The notes under the pieces are model-generated. The model made no database searches and was not told the origin of the DNA. It saw only the letters and a list, made by a program, of their open reading frames with translations. Shown piece by piece: positions 34,546 to 43,722 of a stretch of DNA of 64,000 nucleotides (position 1 is its first letter; every line of letters starts with the position of its first letter). A program made the translations under genes and the position numbers. The stretch is from Eunapius fragilis (lineage: Eukaryota; Porifera; Demospongiae; Spongillida; Spongillidae): assembly GCA_963681505.1 (NCBI GenBank), contig OY811977.1:7029326-7093325 (forward strand), read 5' to 3'.

Positions 34546-35076
34546 ATGGCACTAATTTTAATATTCCTCGTCGCTAGCGCTGTGATGGCTAACGTTGCCC
34601 GCTCCCTTCCTACTCCAAATGAGTACAGATTGTGCAGCTATCTGGCGGGAAAGTGTGTTAATGTCGATTACAACGGAACCATCACAGCCAATGGAAGCCC
34701 AAAGTCGTCTGCAGTATTCGTCAAGTACTCAAACAATAATAGAGTACAATTCGAACTTAAAAGCATGCCAGGAATGTTTCTAATGCTGAAAGAACTAAAC
34801 CATTCTATTGCTGATGACGACAACAATGCTACCTCGCTACCAATGAACGTAACAGCAAACCAAACTGTCGTTCATGAATACGTTCTTGTGGTTGACTTTC
34901 CCTCCGAGCCGTACCTAACGGAATGGGAGCATAACACAACCTCCGGTTCACTGGTTCAGAAAGTAGATGAGAACACGACGTGTGCCATTTCCTTTGACAG
35001 TAGCGGGAAAGTGGCGGGTCCATGTAATTTATCAGCAATGGATACAATTACGTTGAAGCTTGTACGAGATCCTTAA
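34546..35076 (+). CDS. Secreted FGF-like beta-trefoil protein, type B, copy 4
   Basis: Encodes 176 residues in one exon. The start follows the shared ATGGC site; another in-frame ATG two codons upstream (34540) is private to this copy. Residues 1-20 (MALILIFLVASAVMANVARS) form the signal peptide, followed by Leu-Pro-Thr instead of the Ala-Pro of other groups. Core motifs are AGKCVNVDYNGTITANG, PGMFLMLKELNHSI and CAISFDSSGKVAGPCNL. Nine sequons make this the most glycosylation-rich copy. It differs from copy 5 at about 11 of 176 positions; Met replaces Lys in the KSKPG loop, and His-Asn-Thr replaces the Gln-Ser-Ile after LTEWE. Acidic residues outnumber basic ones, unlike heparin-binding growth factors. 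Confidence 0.75.
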   Translation: MALILIFLVASAVMANVARSLPTPNEYRLCSYLAGKCVNVDYNGTITANGSPKSSAVFVKYSNNNRVQFELKSMPGMFLMLKELNHSIADDDNNATSLPMNVTANQTVVHEYVLVVDFPSEPYLTEWEHNTTSGSLVQKVDENTTCAISFDSSGKVAGPCNLSAMDTITLKLVRDP

Positions 35077-35689
35077 TATAAAGGCGCCACATTCCGAAGC
35101 ATCAATTGACTGTCATTATTCAACTAGAATTAGATTCTGAGTACTGATGGAATTGTGAAAGCTGTACATGCATGTGCTCTCTCTTATGGTATACTTACTG
35201 ATATATTGTACTGTGTAGTTATATTAAATCTATATATACCTTTTTTTCCGTTGTAATCACGTATGCGCAACAGAATGCAAAGCTGGCAGCAACTCACCTA
35301 GTGGACCGATTAATTATCACTCTGGTCTTCATCCTCATAAGGAATGCATCGACGGGCATAGATGCGATTATTGGATATCAACGTAAAGCTGCACTTCGCT
35401 CAGGCAGGCAAGATACCTGTTCCCCTATAATTGCAATATTTCCATTACTGCTCGCAAACAAGACACCACAATATGAGCAGCACTTTAACAACTTCCCAAA
35501 CTTCATCACGTGTGATATAAATTACAACCAGACATCGATATCCCCATGTGATTGTTTCCCCTTAAGAAAGAAGTTGCGTAAGAAAGTAGTTGTAGATGTC
35601 ATAAGTGTCTCTTAGAGTATGAAATAAAGTTGATAAATTATGTCCCTTTTTGCTGCCATGATCAAATATCATGACTTTTTTTTAGCTTT

Positions 35690-36178
35690 AATCAATATCA
35701 CACGCCACGGAATGCCAACAACTCATCTTGTTGACCAATTAGCTTTCTAGCCTTCAACGGAATATGTATACGTATAGATGTGATGTAACCGCAAGGCTGC
35801 AATTTGCATGCTCAGGCAGGCAAGATACCCGTCATCTATGAGGGACACATCAGTACCTCAGACCATCAAGCATATAGATCACGTGAATAACCTTTAACTT
35901 TGCTGCAGAATATTCGCTATTAGTAAAAGGCTGCATTTCTAACTAGGTAGCTGGAATTGTGGTTCCCATTTTCCTCATCATAAATGCCACCGCATAGTAG
36001 GAGAGCATCAGTATGGCTACTGCAGGGAGGCATGCTCGAATTCCCTTAAGTGTTGCTCATGCCGTTCTTTTATTTCTGTAACGAACAGCAGGGGTAATTA
36101 AATTGTTGGTGTGGCATTCCGTGAAGTGTACTTATACGGATTATTATTCACAAGAATATGATCCTGGTGTTTTGTAAA
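35690..36178 (+). repeat. Segment F, direct copy with the hAT empty site
   Basis: Direct relative of 22380-22625 and inverted relative of 32347-32869. It ends GGTGTTTTGTAAATACTAAT. TTTGTAAA at 36171-36178 is the unduplicated hAT target. An 18-base T run follows at about 36210. Confidence 0.75.
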
Positions 36179-36479
36179 TACTAATTAATAATAATTGTTA
36201 TAACCTAATTTTTTTTTTTTTTTTTGATAAGCTATTCCTCTGAGCATATCATGATGGTGTTATCCAATGCCTGTTTTGCTCGCTGTAATTTATATAAGGC
36301 CACTCCAAACTTTAGTTCCCGTCCATCCGACTATATATATTATTCTGGTATAGTTAAACGCTCAGTGCAAGGTAGCGAGATTTTGACAAGACGAGTTTGG
36401 ACAATTTTGTTGGCACGATAGTATGAAGCTCTTCGCGACGCAATCCAACATATAATACTCTTAGCGATTTATCAATGGG
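36179..36479 (+). repeat. Segment Q, 5' part of copy B side
   Basis: Matches the reverse complement of 30930-31170 (GATAAGCTATTCCTCTGAGC, TTTTGCTCGCTGTAATTTAT, GAGTTTGGACAATTTTGT). It links segment F to the duplicated unit that follows. Confidence 0.7.
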
Positions 36480-38160
36480 TTTGAAAACTCACAATATAAT
36501 TTTGATGTAACACTTTACTCAGGATTAGACATAATAGACTGTGGAATATTTTGATTGATGTCGCGCACATTTAGGAGAATTGCCCAACGTGCAATTCAAC
36601 TGGACCGAACATTTAAATGGCAAAAATACGGCGACTAACTTTTTTTGGAATGCCAGTGTGCGTGCTATACTAACAACCACTTGGAAGCCTGGCTGAAAAA
36701 AAATCGTGCGTGCTTTGTAATACTTGAATTGTCTATGGGGATGGATTTGTACGGAAAAACCGCGATTTCTCAAATCCCGATTTAACCGAAGTGCTATTCG
36801 CTGTTTTGTTTTACAGTGTAATTTTAATTGTCATCGATGTTGTTGTGGTAATTAATTATTGTCCTTATAAATGGCATTTACATGTTTATGTTGTTCATTC
36901 TGTCAATGGTATTGCCCCGCTATACCTACATAATTCTATTTTATTATTAAATCTACGATAAATGCATTAGAAATCAGTAACGATAACTACCGCGGAAAAA
37001 AGGTGGGTTTAGCATTCAACGCCATGGACAATCAAGTCAGTGATATGTTTATTGATCTCTCTTTTTTTAGTGTACAAGCAACGGCATTGTTAGAGAACCT
37101 GGTCAAGTGACCCTCCAAACACCCGCCCCTCTCTAAAATTGATGACCTACAAGTGTCCGTGGTGTATGCCAAACGTGTGATTAAAGCGGATGCATGCCCT
37201 CTCACATGACATTCTAACCATACTGTAGCCGCCACATGGTCTTCAGCTGAGAAGAAGATATTGGGTAATGGCTGATAATGTCGGACAACTGAAGTTTACT
37301 GGTGAAATCTAATGGTCGGGAATCCATCCTTCTGCTATTATTGTGGGAAACTTTCATGGAGAAATCAATGTTTGGTTGTCAATTACGGCTGTTTACTCTC
37401 ATTGAACGCGGGCCTCAGCCCAAATTTTTAAAAATGGATTTGCTGTCCCATAGCATCGAACCGGACAACCGATACTTTGGAATGCGCTATACAAAAGGCA
37501 CACTGAGTTCAATAAAATACAATAGCCTTACTGAAAACGCTTCAAGTGCACCCCTGAGCATTTCTAGCCATTGCTGCATATCATCATATCATGCAGAGAG
37601 TTATCAGCCCCAGGACTGAAGGAGTGCACCATAGTTGTGTACTAATACCATTTGTATGGGAGATACATACAAATGAAGGGGGTATTGTACATAGCATACA
37701 CCTGGATTTTCTAAGGCAGAAAAATAGGCGACAGAAGTGGGTGATCAGTTTTATTTTTGGCATTGCCGCTTTTGATCATGATTTATGAAATACTATAAAA
37801 AGCGATATAACCAAAGCGAGACTGCCCATGAACTCGGAGTTGGATGAATAAGCCGCTAGGATGTGTGATGGCAAACGTTAATTGAAGTCATCCCGCAGAT
37901 TTTACGACCATAGTTTGAATGACAAACATCATTTTTAGTACATAAAATAACGACAGAATGTAATAATTAGGTGGTCATGGCAACGAATGAACAGAGACGT
38001 GCAACATCCACCCTGCAATGCAATTGTGTCTCTGTAACCATTTTAACATCTATCGCAGCGGCGGTGGAGGGTATAGATAAGATTTGAGGGGTGGGCTCTA
38101 AAAGCGAGGATGTTTTTATTCAATTCACAAGGGTGCTTAGTCCTTTTAGTTCTATCCGCC

Positions 38161-38479
38161 GGGGGGGGGGGGGGGGGGGGGGGGGGGGCTTCCCAATCCC
38201 AGAAAGCCGAGGGTATATTATTGCATTAATATTTATAATTAGCATTTGGAAGCTAACAATCGGGACAGTTAGCCGTTTGCAACATTACTGACTTCACACC
38301 ATTGTCAAGCACTCTGGAAAGGAGTCGCAATTGACAAGTGTACCTCCACCTCCTACCAAATGCGGTACTTTGCCCCCCATGTCATTACTGGGGCGGCTCC
38401 CCACCCTTCAGCCGCCACAGTTCAGAAATGGAGACAATTACATCTACTAAGCTGCAAACCGAGGGGGGGGGGGGGGGGG
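38161..38479. repeat. Two poly-G runs, 28 and 17 bases
   Basis: G occupies 38161-38188 and 38463-38479. The aligned copy A sequence around 34115 and 34310 lacks both, so they arose or were inserted after the duplication or were deleted from A. Confidence 0.85.
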
Positions 38480-38559
38480 ATACCTATGATAGCTTGCTAC
38501 TTCCTGCTGTTACACGAATAACTATACATGGAATTTGATAATATTACTTAATGGGCATG

Positions 38560-38700
38560 TTTTGTCCTATTATACCGTAATTACCTAATTATACATTTTG
38601 CGATCTCTGCTGCATATTATTATATAAACGCCTCTTACAGCTGATTTGTCATTCATCTCGAAGACAAACACACATATACAGATAACAAGTGGAAACGCTC
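38560..38700 (+). promoter_or_regulatory. Promoter region of FGF-like gene 5
   Basis: TTTGCGATCTC at 38597-38607, TATATAAA at 38621-38628 and CGCCTCTTACAGCTGA directly after it, in the same spacing as gene 4. Confidence 0.65.
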
Positions 38701-39231
38701 ATGGCATTAATTTTAGTATTCCTCGTCGCTAGCGCTGTGATGGCTAACTTTGCCCGCTCCCTTCCTACTCCAAATGAGTACAGATTGTGCAGCTATCTGG
38801 CGGGAAAGTGTGTTAATGTCGATTACAACGGAACCATCACAGCCAATGGAAGCCCAAAGTCGTCTGCTGTATTCGTCAAGTACTCAAACAATAATGGAGT
38901 ACAATTCGAACTTAAAAGCAAGCCAGGAATGTTTCTAATGTTGAAAGAACTAAACCATTCTATTGCTGATGACGACAACAATGCTACCTCGCTACCAATG
39001 AACGTTACAGCTAACCAAACTGTCGTTCACGAATACGTTCTTGTAGTGGACTATCCCTCCGAGCCGTACCTAACGGAATGGGAGCAAAGCATAACCTCCG
39101 GTACACTGGTTCAGAAAGTGGATGAGAACACGACGTGTGCTATTTCCTTTGACAGTAGCGGGAAAGTGGCGGGTCCATGTAATTTATCAGCAATGGATAC
39201 AATTACGTTGAAGCCTGTACGAGATTCTTAA
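38701..39231 (+). CDS. Secreted FGF-like beta-trefoil protein, type B, copy 5
   Basis: Encodes 176 residues in one exon. The only ATG in the leader is the shared ATGGC site. Residues 1-20 (MALILVFLVASAVMANFARS) are the signal peptide. Core motifs are as in copy 4, with KSKPGMFLMLKELNHSI restored to the family consensus and Gly instead of Arg before VQFELKS. Eight sequons are present. The end DTITLKPVRDS matches copy 3. It has no intron, whereas animal fibroblast growth factor genes are normally split. An ATTAAA at about 39385 could serve as a poly(A) signal. Confidence 0.75.
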   Translation: MALILVFLVASAVMANFARSLPTPNEYRLCSYLAGKCVNVDYNGTITANGSPKSSAVFVKYSNNNGVQFELKSKPGMFLMLKELNHSIADDDNNATSLPMNVTANQTVVHEYVLVVDYPSEPYLTEWEQSITSGTLVQKVDENTTCAISFDSSGKVAGPCNLSAMDTITLKPVRDS

Positions 39232-39744
39232 TGTATATTGCGAAGCATCAATTGACTTTATTTATTCAACTAGAATTAGATTCTGAGTACTGACGGAATT
39301 GTGAAAGCTGTACATGTATGTGCTCTCTCTTATGGTATACTTTGTACTGAATCGGATATCATTTACCTGTGTACGTAATTATATTAAATCTATGTATACC
39401 TTTTATCCACGTATACGCAACGGAATGCCACACTAACAACTCACCTAGTGGACCGATTAATTATCACTCTGTCTAGTCTTCAACCTCATAAAGGAATGCG
39501 TCGAGCGCATAGATGTGACGTGATTATTGGATATCACCGTAGAGCTGCACTTCGTTCACGCAGGCAAGATATACCCGTCCACCTATTATTACAATATTTC
39601 CATTATGATAGACACACATCACTTCAGTACCGCCGACCACAATGAATCACGTGATTAACCTTTTACCTTAGTTGCACTGTTAAATATTACAGGGCCGTAT
39701 TTCCTCCTTGTATATAATATTCCATCATTTCAATATACGGGTGG

Positions 39745-39855
39745 TTAGTGAATCCAATTGACCAACCGGTTACCCCGGATTAACCGGCTGACCGGATGCA
39801 TTATGGCGATTAATAATCAGACGGTTGAATAACCGGTTGTCCGGTAGTTTAATGG
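39745..39855. repeat. Second cluster of ACCGG motifs
   Basis: CAACCGGTTACCCCGG, TTAACCGGCTGACCGGATG, ATAACCGGTTGTCCGGT: seven CCGG sites within about 110 bases. Similar to the cluster at 15449-15508. Confidence 0.5.
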
Positions 39856-40464
39856 GACAGACAAAATTGTCCTGTTGATCAGCTGCTCGCAAACAAGACA
39901 GCATGCACAATATAATATTCAGTAAAATGAGCTGCACCCTATGGTACACACTTCCCAAACTTCATCACGTGAGATATATATTACAACCAGACATCGATAT
40001 CCCCGTGTAATGTCTCGCCTTGTCGGGGTAGAAGCATAAATGCCACCGCGCTTATGTGGATGGCATTTACGCTTCTCTTGTTGCGATTGACCACTTTATA
40101 ACGTTCTGCATGACATCAATGAAATGATGTGCGTTATGCTAGCTAGACAGCCGTGCAGACTGACGGGATGACTCATAAACTCTTCATTGATTTTACATGC
40201 ATGTGCATACAGCTGATCCTCATTTCATTTGTTCAAATTGCATGTGATCCTCCCCTATTTTATAAGGCCGGGCTAATGATTTCATGTGGTTTTCTTATAG
40301 AAGATGTATTTTTAAAAGCACTGCAAACGCTGTACATATAACAATTGTGTTTTCAGAGACTATATGAAGCACTAAGGAGTCAATTCAGTGTACTTTACAA
40401 TTTGTCAAACACAAAATAAAAATGAAACCGGCGTCGGAGGACCCCCGGATACAGCTTGTAACCG
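39856..40464. other. No recognisable gene
   Basis: A short inverted pair (AAGCATAAATGCCACCGCG with CATTTACGCTTC) lies near 40030-40075. Nothing else is supportable. Confidence 0.4.
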
Positions 40465-40496
40465 CCGGTCTCTGTATCCTAGGATACAGTGACCGG
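40465..40496. other. 32-bp near-perfect palindrome
   Basis: The sequence from CCGGTCTCTGTATCCT to AGGATACAGTGACCGG reads the same on both strands except at one base pair, with the centre between 40480 and 40481. The inner 18 bp (CTGTATCCTAGGATACAG) are perfect. The GGATACAG word occurs once more just upstream at 40448. Confidence 0.85.
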
Positions 40497-40904
40497 GGGT
40501 GGGATAGGGTGACCCCTCCCGGTGTTAATCATCATATACTATATATATACCCCATGCGCACTAATTTTATAAGCCACGAGTTTGATTGTCAAAATAATTT
40601 TCCAGGAAGCCTTTGATGACATATATGGATTTTTGACTGAGAAGACCTATTCTAGTGAAATGCAACTTCCGATGAAAGGTTTGTCCGCGTATCCGCGTTG
40701 GCAACGAAATGCGGCACTGCATGTGATTTTTCGGCACGAGGTATATCAGTATGTGCCGCCTCTCAGACTTCCGCTAGTAATAAACGAAGCCCGACCAATA
40801 CTAAGCTGCAAGCTGCGGGGGATTCCTATTATAGCTTGCTACTTCCGTGCAGTTGCCGAATCCCCCAAACAAAATAACTATGGAATCGATAATACTCCTT
40901 ACTA

Positions 40905-41096
40905 GGCCTGTTTGTCCTTTATAATAATACGTACGGTAACATGTCACCTAATTACACTTTGCGATCTCAGCGGCATACATAAACAAACCCCTCTTACAGC
41001 TCATCTCAAAGACGAACACATACGGATGTCGGATAACCTGTGGAAAAGCTTATGGCACTAAAATTAATATTCCTCCTCAATAGAGTATACAAGTAA
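40905..41096 (+). pseudogene. Promoter and first nine codons of a type B FGF-like gene, truncated
   Basis: TTTGCGATCTC (40958-40968), ACCCCTCTTACAGC and TCTCAAAGACGAACACATAC are the type B promoter and leader. ATG at 41052 starts MALKLIFLL, and homology then stops at 41078. About ten bases later a fold-back element begins (41090-41367). The rest of the gene is not found on the far side. The stub would give a 14-residue peptide ending NRVYK. Confidence 0.75.
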
Positions 41097-41367
41097 CTAA
41101 AATATTCTTTACGAGAAAGTTGGTGGTATATAAGGTTTGAAGGCAATTGGTGGTGTAAAAAGCAAGGAAACAAGGTCTTATCAGAAGGGAAATGTAATAG
41201 TCCTATGTTTAGCACACAAACAACACATGCCCTAGAAATGTGCTAAATACAAGACTGTTACATTTTCCCTTCTGATAAGACCTTGTTTCTTTGCTTTCTA
41301 CACCACCAATTGCATTCAAATCCTATATACCATCAACTTTCTCGTAGAGAATGTTTTTATTACTTGT
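41090..41367. mobile_element. Fold-back MITE, family 2, copy 2
   Basis: Arms of about 120 bp: TACGAGAAAGTTGGTGGTAT at the left is inverted at 41325-41350, and GAAACAAGGTCTTATCAGAA at 41165 is inverted at 41270-41290. The ends read ACAAGTAA and TTACTTGT. Same family as 23399-23655. It sits at the break of the type B stub. Confidence 0.8.
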
Positions 41368-42640
41368 TTCCTTGATTTTTGTTCATACCCAAATCACTGA
41401 AATCACTGTGAATATTATATATCGCTGTAAGGAATGCTTGTGTCGTTTCTAAAAACATCGTCTCGAACTTGAAGGTATTTCGCACGTCGTTTCTTTCGTT
41501 TCTTTTCCTGACGTGAAGGCATTTTGAGAAAAACCGCTTCACTAACAAAAGAGGTTACGATTGAAGCATCAAAGCGTTTACTTACAAACATTTATTTTTA
41601 ATTACGTCTTGCAAGTTATCTAGTCTAGTTATGCGTCTTACATAGACCGTATAGTCGATTGTTTACCAAAATATAGCATCTGCTATTTTATATGAACGCG
41701 GCTCTTCCAGCCTATTCTGAAGCTACTGGTGAAACTTTCATTGTTTAAAAGTGTTCCTATCCCGAGTTATGCGTTGCCAAGAAAAAGAAGAAGAAAAAGG
41801 AGGAGACCATATTCCGGGACTGGGTACGAGGACGGGAGTATTCTCTACAACCGCACGGTTCTGTAACATAGAAACGAAGACGAAACTGCTCATTTTTGAC
41901 TTCTGGTTTGATTGCTACAACAAGCTAAACGATCCGATCGTCGAAAGTCTTGTTAGAGACGGGTCGCGTATTTTTAATGAGTTCATAGCCGGGGTCAAAT
42001 CCTATATGGAAGTTTCTAACGAAACTTCCGATATAGAGAATGCTATGTAAATATCGGAACATTCCATGCATGGCATATATGTATAACACAGCCATTTATT
42101 TCAGTAAATATTTTCGAACTGAGTTAAACGTTCTTCACGTGATCATCCATAGGCTAACCCACTTGGACTGATGTGTCTTTCACAAAGGCGGGTGCGCTTG
42201 ATTTGAACAAAGTGCAGCTTTACGGTGGCCCGATATTTTATCCAATCATTAATACATAGATGAACTTGTGCATGTGCATGTGCATAGCACATGCAATATT
42301 ATTATACCTCCATGCAAGCTTGTGTTTATAGGCAACGAGAGTATCATATATGCATTCTTGGTATATATGTTATGCGCGAAGCATGACCTTGGATCCGTGG
42401 TTTGTTTGCGCAATCTCGAGATTGCACTGAAGTATAAATATTTAATTTATTAACGCAATCATTTGCATTTCGAATTAAAGAACTGAAGCGATTACGAAGT
42501 CACAACTTGTATCGACTACACCAGAACCGTTCAAAGTACACATAGATAACCGTTCTGTCTTGGTCTCCAAACTGTTTGGGCTTTCCAAGACAGTAAGTTG
42601 TGTGCAGCTGCTTGATCAACCAACTGATATTTGGGACTAA
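41368..42640. other. No recognised gene
   Basis: A 99-codon frame at 41751-42050 begins with a Lys/Glu-rich stretch and ends ETSDIENAM. It lacks a motif I know. Minus-strand sequence near 41460-41545 (RKRNERNDVRNTFKF) is basic. These could be remains of the integrase-type element downstream, but I cannot show it. Confidence 0.35.
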
Positions 42641-43119
42641 GCATTGCTAGGCCTTATTTAGAGCGGATCGTTTTATGCGATGGATGATCAAAAAGACGAC
42701 ACTATATCCAGAAGTTTTTGGTGGATGCATTTTTGTCAGGAAAGAACTCAGGGATACAGTGATAGCAAGAGCAAAGGGCACCAAGATCGTTGCGCTTTTA
42801 AAAGGGACTTGTAGAATCACGCATATTGTCACTAATGTCCTATCCTGCGCTTGGTCTATCGGATGTGCTCTGTTCAGTTGCCTGCAAAGAAAAAGGTGAG
42901 CACTAGAAAAATTTGATAAGTATTTATTACTTGTTTTTTTTCTTTTATCACCGTACAGGATTCTAGTGACACCACTGTGCTTAGCCAAGTTAGGGGAGTA
43001 GCTTATGTGGAAGACTTCACAGGGTGCATTAGGTTACAAAAAAAACTCTTGCAGAGGTACTGATAGAAATTGTTTCATAAACATCATAGTAATAGTGTAT
43101 GGTTTTTATAATTATAGAT
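42641..43119 (+). other. Possible 5' part of the integrase-type element
   Basis: A frame at 42675-42899 (MRWMIKKTTLYPEVFGGCIF and on) is open before a GT at about 42895. Its position directly before integrase sequence suggests it belonged to the same transposon, but no domain is recognisable. Confidence 0.3.
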
Positions 43120-43722
43120 TTCAGCATACAATGAATGTCTTCCAGGGTCCGATGTGCAGAAGTTTGTGAGCCTGTGACCCCTTTGCAAGTTCTCAAAAAA
43201 AAAAAATGCAGCGCAATCAAGTGCCTCTTAAACCCATCATTGCATCAGGATTTATGAGTAGAGGTCAGGTGAGTTATAATTTTTGCATTGCAAAATAAAG
43301 TTGGCAGTGCTGTTTTCATTTTATCTACGAGGTCAACCCTATAGACATGTGCCATTAACCTGATTGACCATATAATTGGATAGGACACTACATGGACCAT
43401 TGGTCGAAATTCCATGTACTATTTGCTTTTCAGAGGAAGAGTAGCAAGGAGGTGGCCTGGAACCTTACAACAAACTTTTTGTGCATCTTGGTTTACCCAA
43501 AATATTGCAATCTGACAATGGGCAAGAATATTTCAATTGCTTCATGAGTAAAGAACTGGCCTGGTGACATGACCATTGTCAATGGCAGACCATGCCATCT
43601 CACAGCCAAGACTCATGGAAAGGGCAATGCAAGGGCGGAGGAAATGATAGCTTGTCATTTTCATGAAACCAAGGAAAATCAGTCCTGGACAGATTGGCTA
43701 CATGAAATTCAATGTAAGTAAT
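43120..43722 (+). pseudogene. Retroviral-type (rve) integrase relic of a transposon
   Basis: The frames give in order a CxxC-like fragment, KPIIASGFMSRGQ, NPIDMCH, WIGHYMDHWSKFHVLFAFQR, KSSKEVAWNLTT, HLGLPKILQSDNGQEYF, MTIVNGRPCHL and QSWTDWLHEIQ. This is the rve integrase order, with the first catalytic Asp (NPIDM), the second (SDNG) and a weak acidic end (NARAEE). The type is that of animal Ginger-like elements and of the domesticated genes KRBA2 and SCAND3. In-frame stops and at least two frameshifts are present. A GTGAGT at about 43269 suggests one intron. It cannot encode an active enzyme. Confidence 0.75.

Larger units (their letters stand above)
32870..35672 (+). repeat. Segmental duplication, copy A (carries gene 4)
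   Basis: Matches 36480-39660 in the same orientation through segment Q, segment C, a block of about 370 bp (33610-33980), the promoter, the gene and the 3' flank. Relative to copy B it lacks about 370 bp near 33975 and about 215 bp with a G run near 34115. The first of those blocks is partly present upstream of gene 3, so copy A probably lost it. The 3' end contains a piece of MITE family 1 (35570-35672). Confidence 0.85.
36480..39660 (+). repeat. Segmental duplication, copy B (carries gene 5)
   Basis: Direct copy of 32870-35672. Genes 4 and 5 are about 94% identical in protein, and the non-coding parts remain readily alignable, so the duplication is fairly recent. It contains two G runs (38161-38188 and 38463-38479) absent from copy A. 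Confidence 0.85.

Noticed and set aside
38600-38645. Splice acceptor at CCTCTTACAG upstream of the type B genes
   Set aside because: It looks like a 3' splice site, but gene 6 has CCTCTTACGG at the same place, and the block directly follows a TATA box, so a promoter element fits better.
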